Source: Epithemia pelagica (Eukaryota; Bacillariophyta; Bacillariophyceae; Surirellales; Surirellaceae). From it: a stretch of DNA of 64,000 bases. Within the stretch, counting starts at the first letter, position 1; each line of letters opens with the position of its first letter. Positions 24,156 through 35,039 of this stretch are shown in pieces. Where the stretch lies: contig OX337239.1 of assembly GCA_946965045.2 (NCBI GenBank), positions 620,001 through 684,000 on the forward strand. The letters are read 5' to 3'. Under the pieces are notes generated by a model. That model was not told the DNA's origin and did not search any database. It was given only the letters and a program-made list of their open reading frames with translations. Made by a program: the position numbers and the translations under genes.

Positions 24156-25016
24156 ATTCCCGAGTTGACGACGAGACACATCATCAATCACTCATCACCC
24201 CGAGAAACCCCGAAACCATCATCTACCTCTACAATCTATCTTCTCTAGAAACTAGAGAGGTGGACATTCTTTTTGTTCGTCCAAGGTCCAAGTTGCGAGC
24301 GAAGAAATAGGAGTTAGGAGTTAGACACTCCAATAAATGATAGTGTACGAACTGTGAATAGTTCTGTTGCCGGGAATTGTCGTTCAACTGGGACTGATTG
24401 AATGTTTACTCCTACACTTGAGTGGTTTTCGCCTGCTTCCCCCTCTTTCCAGACAGCGATGATTCCAAACGAGTCGATGAGTAGTTTTGCTTCGAGAACC
24501 CTTTCCAAACGCGACCTGGGACCTGACGCACATGATGAGGTCTGTCCGTCGACCCATTTTAGAGCGAACAAAACGCGACAGAGTAGGGATCGTGACCCAA
24601 ACAAAGATACCCCCGGCTTTTCTGTGGTGAGAGATCTTCTGGTGTGTCCAGCAAAAGAGAGACTGTCGACCATTGACGAACAACCGGAGACCACCTCCAC
24701 CAAACGTCCAACACACCACCGACATAAGCAACTGCATTCATCGTGACCACCATGACCCTGTTCTTTAGGCGTGCCGTAGGATCGTGTCGTGCCTCCCGCA
24801 TGCTCGAAACGACTCGTATGCTACGGAGTAGTGCAACGACAACGACATGGTGGCCCTCCTCGTGTTTCGACCACCACCACCATACAATCACCGCCAACAC
24901 TACCCTGCAGCAACAGCATCGGGCCATGAAAAGTTTGGCTGCACCACGTCCTCGTGCCGAAAAGAAGACCAAGACATCTTCGTCCTCGGGCACTCCTCCT
25001 AGTACGACTACAACAC
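24156..25016 (+). repeat. Segmental duplication, copy 1
   Basis: Aligns by eye along its length with 32382-33273 in the same orientation, starting at ATTCCCGAGTTGA and ending at CCTAGTACGACTAC. Small indels separate the copies. It covers the upstream region and the first ~90 codons of an uncharacterised gene. Confidence 0.85.
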
Positions 25017-25540
25017 CTGTCCTTTACCACCACAATGACGACGGCACCCACCACTGCCATCACCTCCGCTCCAAACCAGACAAATGACGACAACGACGAC
25101 AACGACCATGGCAAACCCAAGATGGAACCAACCACCACAACAACAATTTGTACGGAATCCTCCAAGTCGGAACGAGAGTCGATACTACTTATACGACCAC
25201 GGCTGAAGAGACCACGCCGAAGAACCCAAACCACAAGAAGAACCAAAATACTACGAATCACGAGGATGCCATGGTGCTGGTAGATGTCGTCTCCACCAAA
25301 CAAGCCATGAACCAGAACGAGGACAAGGACGAGGTGACGCAAACCAACAAGGACGACGACAAGTAGGACACCAAGACCCACACGGAGAAGGACTATCAAG
25401 CCTGGAAACAAGCCTATGTGCCACCCCACTTGGATCACGACGACGACGACGACGACGACGATGAGAACGATGCGGACAACAACAATAACAAGGATAAGAA
25501 CAAGAAGAAGGAAACAACCAACACTAGAGAAAAGAAATGA
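24752..25540 (+). pseudogene. Decayed copy of the 32984-34369 gene
   Basis: Starts MTLFFRRAVGSCRASRML, matching the intact gene at 32984 residue for residue except one position in that stretch, and remains similar to about 25016. It then loses similarity, so the conserved first domain of the paralog is missing. The same frame continues with TGA at 25085 and TAG at 25364, after which it encodes a KDYQAWKQAYVPPHLD segment and an Asp run to a stop near 25538. The last part may come from another family member, since 35040-37622 ends in a similar WKAYYEQKE context. Two stops and the lost core make a functional product unlikely. Confidence 0.7.
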
Positions 25541-26248
25541 GTCACAAAACTGGGCGCATGCAACCTAGTATGCTCACAAAACTGAGCACATGCAACCTCT
25601 AGTATGATCTACCGAAATATACTTGCCTGACGAAGTGGAGGTCATGGAAGTTCAACTCTTGACCCCCCAGACGTGGAGAGTCAATCCACCCACGGTCATG
25701 GTCTGCTCGTACGACACTAGAGTGGTATTGATCCCGTCTCTGTGATCTTGTCCAATCCCGTTGTTTGAGGAGTCGGCGAATTCGTTCAATCTTGGCATGA
25801 ATGATTTTATAACATATACCAGCGGCGTCGTGTTTCCCCTACAGTGTTTTTGGTAACCCGTCCATGCGAATCAAGTCAAAGATAAAAGAAAACCACGCCC
25901 TTATCGCGTGCCTTATTCAGAGCGAAATTGCTCCAATAACTCACAGAATAAGAGGTTTCCGGGTTCATTTCAACTACTATGCACCCATGAAGAATCAGCG
26001 AGCACAAAGAATCAGGGAGCACCTGTGTGCTGTGTGCAATCGCTGTATCATCAGAGGAATCAAGCCTGTCCTCACAATGCATGCCCATGGCCACCACTTG
26101 CGCAACTTGGGCGTCCATGACTCGAACCACGAACGAGCCGTCCTGTTGGAAGTGGAGACTGGGAGAGGACGTACCACGGACACAAAGCTAGCGGAGTACT
26201 CGAGTCTACACATAATCTGTAGTTGAGTCCTTTCTAAGTTCAAGATAA
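25541..26248. other. Intergenic
   Basis: A short CACAAAACTG(G/A)GC(G/A)CATGCAACCT unit occurs twice at about 25543-25600. No gene recognised; frames at 25864-26243 overlap each other on both strands without domains. Confidence 0.45.
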
Positions 26249-28887
26249 TTACTGTACGACAGAGACAGCTTGGATCAAGGCATGACCGAAGAGTGCCGTG
26301 AAGAGGAGCATGGACATGTAGATGAGGACAAGTAGAAGGAAACGGAGGTAGTGGCTGTATCTAAACTGGTGACCCACAAGTTTCCGAAGGGGAAGCACAA
26401 AAACAATGATAAAGGCTAAAACCGACACGGATCCAAAAAGTCGGGTGCCCGTCGTAGTATCACCGGGCAAGGGTGCAAGACGCTCTCGAATCATGATGGG
26501 TGGAGTCCAAAACATCGTCGCGGTCAAGGCGAGGTATGGTGCAAGAAAGTCCCTGGATTCGCTTAAGGGCTTGGCACACTCTTGGGGATCCCTGGGCTTG
26601 GGTAGACGCATCAAATTATTCTGAAAGATTGTCTCACGGAGGAGCGGCGAGACGGAAGCCTGCATCACTTCAACAACGCACATGCAAAACAGTTGGACAA
26701 TGACCATGTACACTGTGAAACGGACCTGGGCACTCAAATCCGAAGGGAAGACTCGATAGAGGAGTGACTCGTTGAGCTTAAAGTAATAGAAGATGCTCAC
26801 AAAAGCATAAGAGTAAAGACCACCAGAAACGACGTCTGAGAGAAAATGAGCTCCTGTCTTGACACGCTCAATGGCACACACGGCAATAACCAGCAAGATG
26901 ATCACTGTATGATCTGCAAACAAGTCGGGTTCACGATAGGCCACAGTTGCAATGAGTGCCAGAAAACCCGTGTGACCACTTGGAAAGGATCCATCCGCTT
27001 GAATGTCGGAGACACCGCTCTTGATACCCATATGAAGGGGTAACCACACCGGACGAGCTCGACGGACAATGATCTTGACTAGAAGAATCCAGTAATGAGC
27101 CAATGCTGTCATTTTTCCAAGCAGAAAAATTTGCGTGCTCCATCTTCCTGAGCCGACAAGAAGAACAGCGACAAGAATGAGGTTCTTTTCGAGCAGGACG
27201 AAGTGCATCAGTTTACCGATGTAATTGAAAACGACAAAGTCCAAATTCTTTTGAACCCATTTTGCCAAGTCGGCTTCAATGGCGTCAAGTTTGGAGCATC
27301 GTGCATGGATCATGGGTATATCGTAAACCGAGGCAAGCATCTCATCCGCCATTGTCTTGGGGTTGAGAAGGGCGATTTCGTTTGGCATCAAGTCCTTGAA
27401 CTTCCCGAGGCCCTCGTTTCCGATAAGAGAAGAAGTAAGGACTCTTGTTTCAACAGGAATGCGAGCCATGATGGATTCGTCTGGAGCGTGCGAAATATTC
27501 ACCAGGTTAGGCGTTGCAAGGCGATCCGTCGGAAATTCAGGAAATTTCACATATTCTCCCTTCTTGATGTACTTGTCCATCTTTCGACGAAGCTTCTGAG
27601 TCCATTCGCCAGCAAATACTTTCCCGTGTTTCTCCTCGTACACAGACTTGACAAGCTGGTTACATTCTTCTTGGGACGTGATGGGGGGATGCTGATCAAC
27701 CGCGTCAACATGGTAGGTAACGGAAGCCTTCATATACGGCATCATGAGTGTCAGTATTTCCGAGACACCAGAACTGGCCGTAACGGTTCGTAGGTTTACA
27801 CCAAAGGGATTGGTCATATTCACGTTGACCATGACTTTAATTACATCAGGAACAGCGAAATATTCCCAATACATGGGAGTGATGTACTTTTCATGCGTTG
27901 TCATCCCCGAGGGGGCCAAACTTAAAGAACAGCGCGTACCAGATTGGTTGGACCCGACGACCCACTCCTTGAAACCTTCAAGATAAGAAACGCCCTTGCG
28001 TTTGGTGGCAAGAAGCTGGTCTCGCTTCTCGCCAAACATGGCCTTGAGAAAGAAACTATTGTATACCTTGGGATGGACCAACGTCTTGGGGATTATCCCA
28101 TAGTGATGACGTGTGGCATATGTGAGGACGCCCAAGTCATAGGTAATCTGAATGCATAAGATACCAGCGGAGAGTGTGAGTTCTTTGTAGGACCAAAAGG
28201 TTTCAGAACAGCATAGGCAAGATGATTTTTACGTGAACTTACATGGTGATTCGAGAGAAAAACAATAGATCGAGTGTCAGAGGGCAAATTATCGCCTTCG
28301 ATCCAAACAATCCATCCAAGGAGCACACTCAAACTTGACACAACAGCACTTGGACCACAGAGAAGGCATACCAGCATACAAAACAAGACGCGAAGAATCA
28401 TAAACAACGGTCCAACGGTGAGCACCCAGAGAGTGAAGGCGACGCGGTTGACAAAGGGCACGCCTTCGAACAAGTCGGTGTGGAATGGGAGTTGAAACGC
28501 AGTGACAGGATTTTTGTCCACCGACTGCTCCTCCTTAATGTCGGACGAGATCACAGGACACCTTGACGACGATCCGAGCTGGGACAACGATGATGAGGAC
28601 GCCGTAGAAGAGGTTGCTTCCTTTTCAGAGGTCAAAGTTGCTGCAGTATCTTGTCTGTCCATGACGTCTCTTTTAGTCTCTGTCTTGGCGGCGGCGGTGT
28701 TAGCAGCAGGCCCACCAGCCGTCTTGCACTTGTTCTTGAGAATCTTGATCACCTGAAAAAGGACAACTACGAATGCAACGCCCACAAGGATTGCAGCAAC
28801 GCAAATGAATACCATAGCAGTAACCTTGTCAAAGGGTTCGTCAAAAACAAACGACGTCGTAGCGGTGATGCCCTCGGCCTCCGTCAT
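26249..28887 (-). CDS. Acyltransferase-PAP2 phosphatase fusion protein
   Basis: Exons 28887-28243 and 28147-26249 join over a 95-bp intron (donor GTAAGT, acceptor CATTCAG), giving about 847 residues. An N-terminal helix (about 25-47) and a Ser/Thr-rich stretch precede two more helices. The splice brings SNHH and ITYD together, making the H214-x4-D219 catalytic motif of glycerolipid acyltransferases (PlsC type). The C-terminal part is a PAP2 membrane phosphatase with K573-x6-R580-P, PSGH ending at H607 and R643-x5-H649 followed by LSDV, in a five- to six-helix core. By family, the first domain would acylate a lysophospholipid and the second remove phosphate, so one chain might turn lysophosphatidate into diacylglycerol in the ER. 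That link is inferred. The ATG at 28887 is the first in frame. The acyltransferase is more divergent than the phosphatase. Confidence 0.85.
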
Positions 28888-29083
28888 GATTATGCTTCTT
28901 GTTTTCTTGAAGTGGAGCGGAGATGAGCTCGAGCAACGGTTGCTTCCGATGGAATAGAAACTGCTTCCAATCCGAGTGTTGAGGTCGATGCGACTGAGAT
29001 GAGCATAGAGCGTGGGTCAACAACAATAACAGAGCTTTTACTCTCCTGCCTTTTGGCCACTTTTCAGTTCGCAATTCGTGTGC

Positions 29084-29528
29084 TTGTCCACTTGATGTGT
29101 TTCGACGACAGTCGAGAAGAGAATTTATGAACTGGGTGGGAGATTGAGCAAGCATTGCGTTGAATCGTTGGTGGAGACGTTGTATCACCAATTTGGGCGA
29201 CGAGATGTGTTATGGACGGGCCTGCCACCGTTCGTGGGATATCGCTGCCTCTAAGTACTTAGGGCCATGGACCGTTATGACAATGGTCATGGGATCCCGT
29301 CCTTAAGAACAACAATGAGATTGAGCAAGCATTGCCCAAGGCAGATATCATGAATCATGAATCATGACATCACGTCACGACACCACGTGAAAATCCTTAT
29401 CGCCAAATTGAGAGTGCGTGGTCGGTGGTGTCCATCAACACGTTGGATCCTATTGTCCACGTGGGTGAACTGACGTCACATTCTTCATTCTAATGATGCC
29501 TACAGTGGCCAAACTCTTATTGTTAGCT
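29084..29528 (+). repeat. Direct repeat, copy 1 (with internal insertion)
   Basis: 29084-29157 and 29317-29528 match 29769-29842 and 29825-30035 nearly perfectly. In this copy the two parts are separated by about 160 bp bounded on both sides by GAGATTGAGCAAGCATTG, so either a block was inserted with an 18-bp duplication here or it was deleted by recombination in copy 2. Confidence 0.9.
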
Positions 29529-29768
29529 GGTTCGCGAATGCGTTCATTTCCTTAACGCCATACGTAGGGAAGTTGTGATTGAGGGATCAATTGCCCAGAA
29601 GACACTGAACTATCGTCGTCGTCTTCATTTGGGTTGGGTGGGGCTTTTTTGGCTGGTGGAAGATGAGGTCTGTCGGTTTGTGTAACTGCTCGCGTATCAT
29701 CCTGCATCGTTACTCTTTGTCTACCAATTGGCCGAGTGTTGTTGGGTTCCGTCGGAGGATTCTCTTGA

Positions 29769-30035
29769 TTGTCCACTTGATGTGTTTCGACGACAGTCGA
29801 GAAGAGAATTTATGAACTGGGTGGGAGATTGAGCAAGCATTGCCCAAGGCAGATATCATGAATCATGAATCATAACATCACGTCACGACACCACGTGAAA
29901 ATCCTTATCGCCAAATTGAGAGTGCGTGGTCGGTGGTGTCCATCAACACGTTGGATCCTATTGTCCACGTGGGTGAACTGACGTCACATTCTTCATTCTA
30001 ATGATGCCTACAGTGGCCAAACTCTTATTGTTAGC
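29769..30035 (+). repeat. Direct repeat, copy 2
   Basis: Near-identical to copy 1 minus its internal block. It ends exactly where the mitochondrial insert starts. The 240 bp between the copies contain a minus-strand open stretch (29552-29776) with an acidic DDDDSSVSSGQ segment but no ATG at its head, so no gene is called. Confidence 0.9.
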
Positions 30036-30290
30036 AAATGGAGCTTCAATGTTTTTTATTATTGTATATATGCATTTATTTCGTGGGCTCTATTATGGAT
30101 CATATAATATTGAACCGCGTGAATATATATGGTCATCGGGTGTAATTATTTTATTATTAAAAATGGGAACTGCATTTACTGGTTATGTTTTACCTTGGGG
30201 TCAAATGAGTTTTTCGGGAGCGACTGTAATAACAAGTATGCTATCAATTTTACCAAAAGGTCAAATTATCGTTGAATGGTTATGGGGCGG
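30036..30290 (+). pseudogene. cob: Nuclear copy of mitochondrial cytochrome b (NUMT)
   Basis: About 255 bp of strikingly AT-rich sequence translate to an internal piece of cytochrome b: [20 protein letters not shown], then [11 protein letters not shown] and EWLWGG. These are the haem-ligand helix and the highly conserved PWGQMSFW-type region; the W after MSF is absent, a one-codon difference. The frame is open throughout, suggesting a recent transfer or simple chance over so short a stretch. It has no start, stop or flanking mitochondrial sequence and cannot function alone. Composition differs sharply from its neighbours. Confidence 0.9.
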
Positions 30291-31082
30291 CAAATTCCAG
30301 AATCCTTGGAATCCTTGGAATCTCCTCCAGCAGCTGGTCTCATTTTCAACAACACACCCACAGTATTCTTATTTTTATTTGGAACACTGTGGTCTATTGG
30401 AATGCACAAACCACAAAGGTGATGGAGCATTGGATGTACCACAATGGTCGTCTCACCCCGTGTCTGATGGTGCTCAGTGTCCTGCTAAGTCACTTGTTGG
30501 TGCCGTGGATCGACTCCTTGTGGAACCTGGATCCGTGTCGTCACACGACGGACCATCCGAATCCCTTTGTGGCACTGCACATGGAGGATCCCACAACCGA
30601 CTTGCATCTCGTCAAACAAGCTATCGCAAACTCTCCCTCCTCTATCATCCGGATTTTTATTCCGAGTAGTTGTGTAGTCTATAAAAAGACGTTTCGCCTG
30701 TACTAGAGAAGTACCTCCCAAAGTCCGACCATTTCCAAGAGATATCATAATAGATGAGGAACCAACGACGAGCACTTCTCCTTTTGTCTCGTTCGAGTTT
30801 GTCAAACGGCAATCAACTCCTCATGGTGAAATCGACTCTCGGGGCTGCTGTGAGTATGACGTACCTGCATGGAGTCGTTCTTGGGTCGCTGAAAGATCCC
30901 GATAGAAAATTGGACCGCTTCGCGGTAAAGAGTCGACTAGGTTTAGTATCTGTTATCTGTGCAGTGGAATCCGTGACTGAACGAACCAGAAGTACTGAAA
31001 TATGTAGACTACTTAGGAGTGAGAATAATGAGAGACGGTGTAACTGAACTTGCTCTGTACTCCTGGGAGTAGTTATGGAATT
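30291..31082. other. Sequence downstream of the NUMT, possible gene fragment
   Basis: A frame from 30272 stays open to 30706 and reads a hydrophobic [18 protein letters not shown]-like stretch, but the frame changes before it and no family is recognised. The remainder to 31082 shows nothing. Confidence 0.3.
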
Positions 31083-31440
31083 CTAGTATCCACAGGTTTC
31101 GGAATGTTAAAATGTTGTCACTTATATTCCACGCCATACGATATCTGATGATGCAATGCAATTTGGGTTCAGTAACTTTGATGGTATACTTGTTCCTGTT
31201 CGACTTGAGGCTATTGTACTACAAGATTTGTCGCCATTTGTTTCGCGTGAGAACAACTCTAGTATCCAAAGGTTTTGGAATATGAAACTGTTGTCACTTA
31301 TAGTCCACGCCATAAGGTAGCTGATGATGCAATGCAATTTGGGTTCGGTAACTTTGATGGTATACTTGTTCATGTTGGACTCGAGGCTATTGTACTACAA
31401 GATTTGTCGCCATTTGTTTCGCGTGAGAACAACTCTAGTA
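31083..31440 (+). repeat. ~176-bp tandem repeat, two units
   Basis: Units start at CTAGTATCCA near 31083, 31258 and 31435 (the last only a stub). The two full copies differ at scattered positions. Partial open frames occur in the units but differ between copies. Confidence 0.85.
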
Positions 31441-31489
31441 TCCAAAGGTTTTGGAAAAACGAGAACAATTTTGTGATGATATTCGAAAT

Positions 31490-31605
31490 TATTTGGTATC
31501 CTCATTGCTCGAATACGTCTTGTTGACTTAGTGGCGGGAGAGCTATTGTGTATCCTCATTGCTCGAATTCGTCTTGTTAACTTAGTGGCAGGAGAGCTAT
31601 CTTAT
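31490..31605 (+). repeat. 54-bp tandem repeat, two units
   Basis: A unit containing TATCCTCATTGCTCGAAT and CTTAGTGGC(G/A)GGAGAGCTAT is repeated once, directly after the 176-bp repeats. Confidence 0.8.
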
Positions 31606-32381
31606 ATGCACAAAACAAAAGGTGTAATGTCGGCAGCGTTGTGGCGATGCGTTGATCCGAAGTCCAAAGACGAGAATGCTTTTGTAGTCCCTGTGTTCGC
31701 AATTCGGAAACTGCTTATTGGCGGGATGCGGGATATAGCATATAGCTTTACTGTTTATACTGAGTGCTGAGTGATGATGGTTCTCGTGAGAAAAAGTGAG
31801 ACAGCGAGCCAACCAAAAAACCAAACCGACAACCACAATCAGAAATGCATTGCACCTCTTTGGCATAAATGGTGGTTTGGTCACGAGCTTGTTGGGCAGT
31901 CCAGGATATAAGCCCAGTCGTCGACCTCGCGCGTTGATATCACCGCTTGATCATGGCCCATGGGCGACTGAAAAAGATCCGAGGCCGGGGAGATCGCGTG
32001 CGGTTCTCGCAGCTCGCAGGGTGCGCAGCGGAAAGAACCCGAACCCAGAGGTGCTGTTCACCAAAGCAACAAACAATCCATCACGTTCACAGGGAGTCCT
32101 CCAAGGCAGTCACAGTTCCATCACGCATCGCTACGCCTAATCGTTGCCGAGAATGAGTCTCTGGAGAGGACATTGGCAGCCGTTTGAGATATCACGCTGT
32201 TGGGGCTTGGTTTTTGGTATCGGCTCACTTTTTGGTCTCTTCTAAAGACACACAAAACGAACCAAAGCCAAGGAGCACGTTCCCACGTCGATCCGAGATC
32301 CGAGACCGAGAATGGAACGCTTTTTTGACTTGTGTTTCTCGGATTTTGGATTATTGGGTTACATAACGTAAAACATAAAAC
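31606..32381. other. Intergenic
   Basis: No recognisable gene or repeat. The frame 31796-32140 (+) has no domain. Confidence 0.45.
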
Positions 32382-33273
32382 ATTCCCGAGTTGATGACGA
32401 GACACGAGACACATCATCATCATCACTCATCACCCCGAGAAACCCCGAAGCCATCATCTACAATACAATCTATACTCTAGAAACTAGAGTCTAGAAACTA
32501 GAGAGGTGGACATTCTTTTGTTCGTCCAAGGTCCAAGTTGCAAGCGAAGAAATAGGAGTTAGAGACTCTAATAAATATGATATGATAGTGTACGAAGTAC
32601 GAACTACTCACGAATCATAAATCATCATCTAATTGTGCATGCCACTTCGGTTGGCGGGAATACAACACCCACTGTCGTTCAACTGGGACTGAAACTACAC
32701 TTGAGTGGCTTTCGCCTGTTTTCGCCCCCTTCCAGACAGACAGTGATGGTTCCAATCGAGTCAATGAGTAGTTTTGCTCTTCCAAACGCGACCTGTCGCC
32801 CTTGATGAGGTCTGTCCGTCGACCTATTTGAGAGCGAACAAAACGCGACAGAGTGCGGATCGTGGGCCATGCACACCCAAAAGATACGATTCTTCTGTTT
32901 GAGTCGACCATAGACGACCACTTCCACCCAACACAACGTCCAACACACCACCGACAGTACCAACTGCATTCATCGTGACCACCATGACCCTGTTCTTGAG
33001 GCGTGCTGTAGGATCCTGTCGTGCTTCCCGCATGCTCGAAACGACTCGTATGCTACGGAGTAGTGCTGGTCCATCCTATGCGACAACGACAGCAACGACA
33101 ACGACATGGTGGCCCTCCTCGTGTTCCGACCACCACCACCACCAGACAATCACCACCACCCTTCAGCAGCAACATCGGGCCATGAATAGTTCGGCTGCAC
33201 CGCGTCCTCGTGTTGTCGAAAAAAAGACCCAGACATCTTCGTCTTCGGGCACTACTCCTAGTACGACTACCAC
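32382..33273 (+). repeat. Segmental duplication, copy 2
   Basis: Counterpart of 24156-25016, containing the probable promoter and the start of the intact gene 32984-34369. It has a small extra duplication of CTAGAAACTAGAG near 32475-32500 not present in copy 1. Confidence 0.85.
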
Positions 33274-34369
33274 GCAAAAAACGACGGACGAATATGCCGT
33301 GGCGGTTCCCAAACCAAAATTGCAACAAATTTCCCAAGACTTGGAAGGCATTGCGTTGCCCTTTATTCATGTCCCTCGTATGAAACGATTGAAACAATTG
33401 CAACGTCAACAACAAGCACAGGGTCAGCCGTTGTACGATGAAACCTTTGCCGTCTTGCCCTGTTTGGGCTTGTGGACCCTCGAATATCGCAATGTGGAAT
33501 TCATGGTGGCCTGTCCGGCCGAAACACCGGTCCTCTTGGTGCGCCATGCCCCCGAATACGAAGGCAATCCCCACATGTCATCCATGATTCCCATTCAATG
33601 GGATGACGATGCCGCCCTGGATGAATTGGTCCCCGTCGCCCAACAAGCCTTGGATGATCAGTACAACAACAACAACAAGCAGCAACCAAAAAAGAAGAAC
33701 AAGAAGAACAAAACCCACCACCAGAGTAGTAGTCGTAGTGGGCTTGGGACTCCGGAACAACAGGCGGCCGAATTCATGAGCATGTCGCAAGAGCAACGCA
33801 ATGACTATGGGGACCAGGTCAAGGACAAGACTCACGAGCCACCACCCGAGCAAGACGATCCCTTTGGTGCTGGTGATGCTGGTGGTGGTCCTTCCTTTTC
33901 GGCCGATGCTCCCACCTTTCAAGAACCGGTCAAACTGTTACGGACACCGGAATGTTTGACCGTGACGGGTCGATTTGCCGATGCCCAACATCCCGATCAA
34001 CCGGATACGAGCGACATGCAAGAAATGATGGAACAAGGCGATCAAATCATGAATGGGACGGCCACCAACAACAAGTTGAACATTACCAATGTCAAGGTTC
34101 GACCATTGGTCGAATTTACCCACAAGAATACCAATTACTTTGTGTGCAAATGGATGGATTCGCCCTTTTTTATTTCCCGCAAAGATGCCAGCAAACCACA
34201 AGCGCCCCGCATTTTGTTAAGTGTCAAGGAACATGAAAGTCTCTTGCCCATTATGGAACGAGCCGAAATGGAACTCTTGTCCGATGAAGATATGGAACGA
34301 TTGGAAAAAGAAGTCGATCAACAACAAAAGGAAATGACGGAAGAACGACACGTCAAGGCACAAAAATAA
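32984..34369 (+). CDS. Uncharacterised protein with mitochondrial-type N-terminus (family member A)
   Basis: Single exon of 461 residues from the ATG at 32984; upstream in-frame GTG at 32975 is not needed. The N-terminus MTLFLRRAVGSCRASRML is Arg-rich, amphipathic and acid-free, as in mitochondrial presequences, followed by Thr/Ser-rich low complexity. Two conserved-looking blocks follow: one at about 155-215 (LPCLGLWTLEYRNVEFMVAC, then ETPVLLVRHAP) and one near 310-425 (LRTPECLTVTGR; VRPLVEFTHKNTNYFVCKW). They are separated by Lys/Asn/Gln-rich and acidic linkers. The genes at 35040 and 45038 have a similar plan with weaker sequence matches (W..(Y)..NV and TPVAI/TPIAI around the first block). 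No known domain is recognised. A decayed copy sits at 24752. Confidence 0.7.
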   Translation: MTLFLRRAVGSCRASRMLETTRMLRSSAGPSYATTTATTTTWWPSSCSDHHHHQTITTTLQQQHRAMNSSAAPRPRVVEKKTQTSSSSGTTPSTTTTQKTTDEYAVAVPKPKLQQISQDLEGIALPFIHVPRMKRLKQLQRQQQAQGQPLYDETFAVLPCLGLWTLEYRNVEFMVACPAETPVLLVRHAPEYEGNPHMSSMIPIQWDDDAALDELVPVAQQALDDQYNNNNKQQPKKKNKKNKTHHQSSSRSGLGTPEQQAAEFMSMSQEQRNDYGDQVKDKTHEPPPEQDDPFGAGDAGGGPSFSADAPTFQEPVKLLRTPECLTVTGRFADAQHPDQPDTSDMQEMMEQGDQIMNGTATNNKLNITNVKVRPLVEFTHKNTNYFVCKWMDSPFFISRKDASKPQAPRILLSVKEHESLLPIMERAEMELLSDEDMERLEKEVDQQQKEMTEERHVKAQK

Positions 34370-35039
34370 CTATCCTCCTCATCATCCTGATAAAACGAAC
34401 GAGCAACCACTCACACCATCCGGACAGAGGGTGGAGAGACGCGCACCAAGACTCTTGGGAAGCGTACGTGGAACCACAATCCTAGAGAATGAAACATAAC
34501 TCGGTATTAGACATTCAAGAGTACTCCCGTCTTTCCAAAGACTCCTTGTGCTACAGTACTTCGTTTCGGTCATCGATCCATACATATAGAAAGAGTCGCC
34601 CAAGTCCCAAGGTGGTGGTATGTCCGGCGATGTCGTCTCCATCTTTCTGGTGTAGAGTATGTGATTGGGTGTGTGTACTCTAGCCTAGTAGGTCTCCAAG
34701 AACAGGTACTCACGTTGAGGCGATCTTGGAGTGGAACGAATGAAAAGCGCGCGCGAAACTTTGACACATTCGTTAATGCAATCATAGCAAATCAATTGGT
34801 GGGCCATTGGCATTTCGTCGTAGCATGACCCTACAACGTATATTTGTAAATGTATAGGAATAGCTTTCGTAACCATCGGTCGAAGCGCGCGACTGGAAAA
34901 CGCGATCCAGTCGCCTATATGGAAGGGGGTATCTTTTGTTAACCACAGAAATTGGGGTGAGACGACAAAACCACACTGCCGCCATTGCCACCGTCGAGAT
35001 CCAATTCCCTGCAAAACAAAAGCAAACCAAGAACACAGA
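34370..35039. other. Intergenic
   Basis: Spacer between two same-strand family members. No gene or repeat seen. Confidence 0.45.

Noticed and set aside
29552-29776. Acidic 74-codon minus-strand frame between the direct repeats
   Set aside because: Natural-looking composition, but it begins without an ATG and shows no domain or splice partner.
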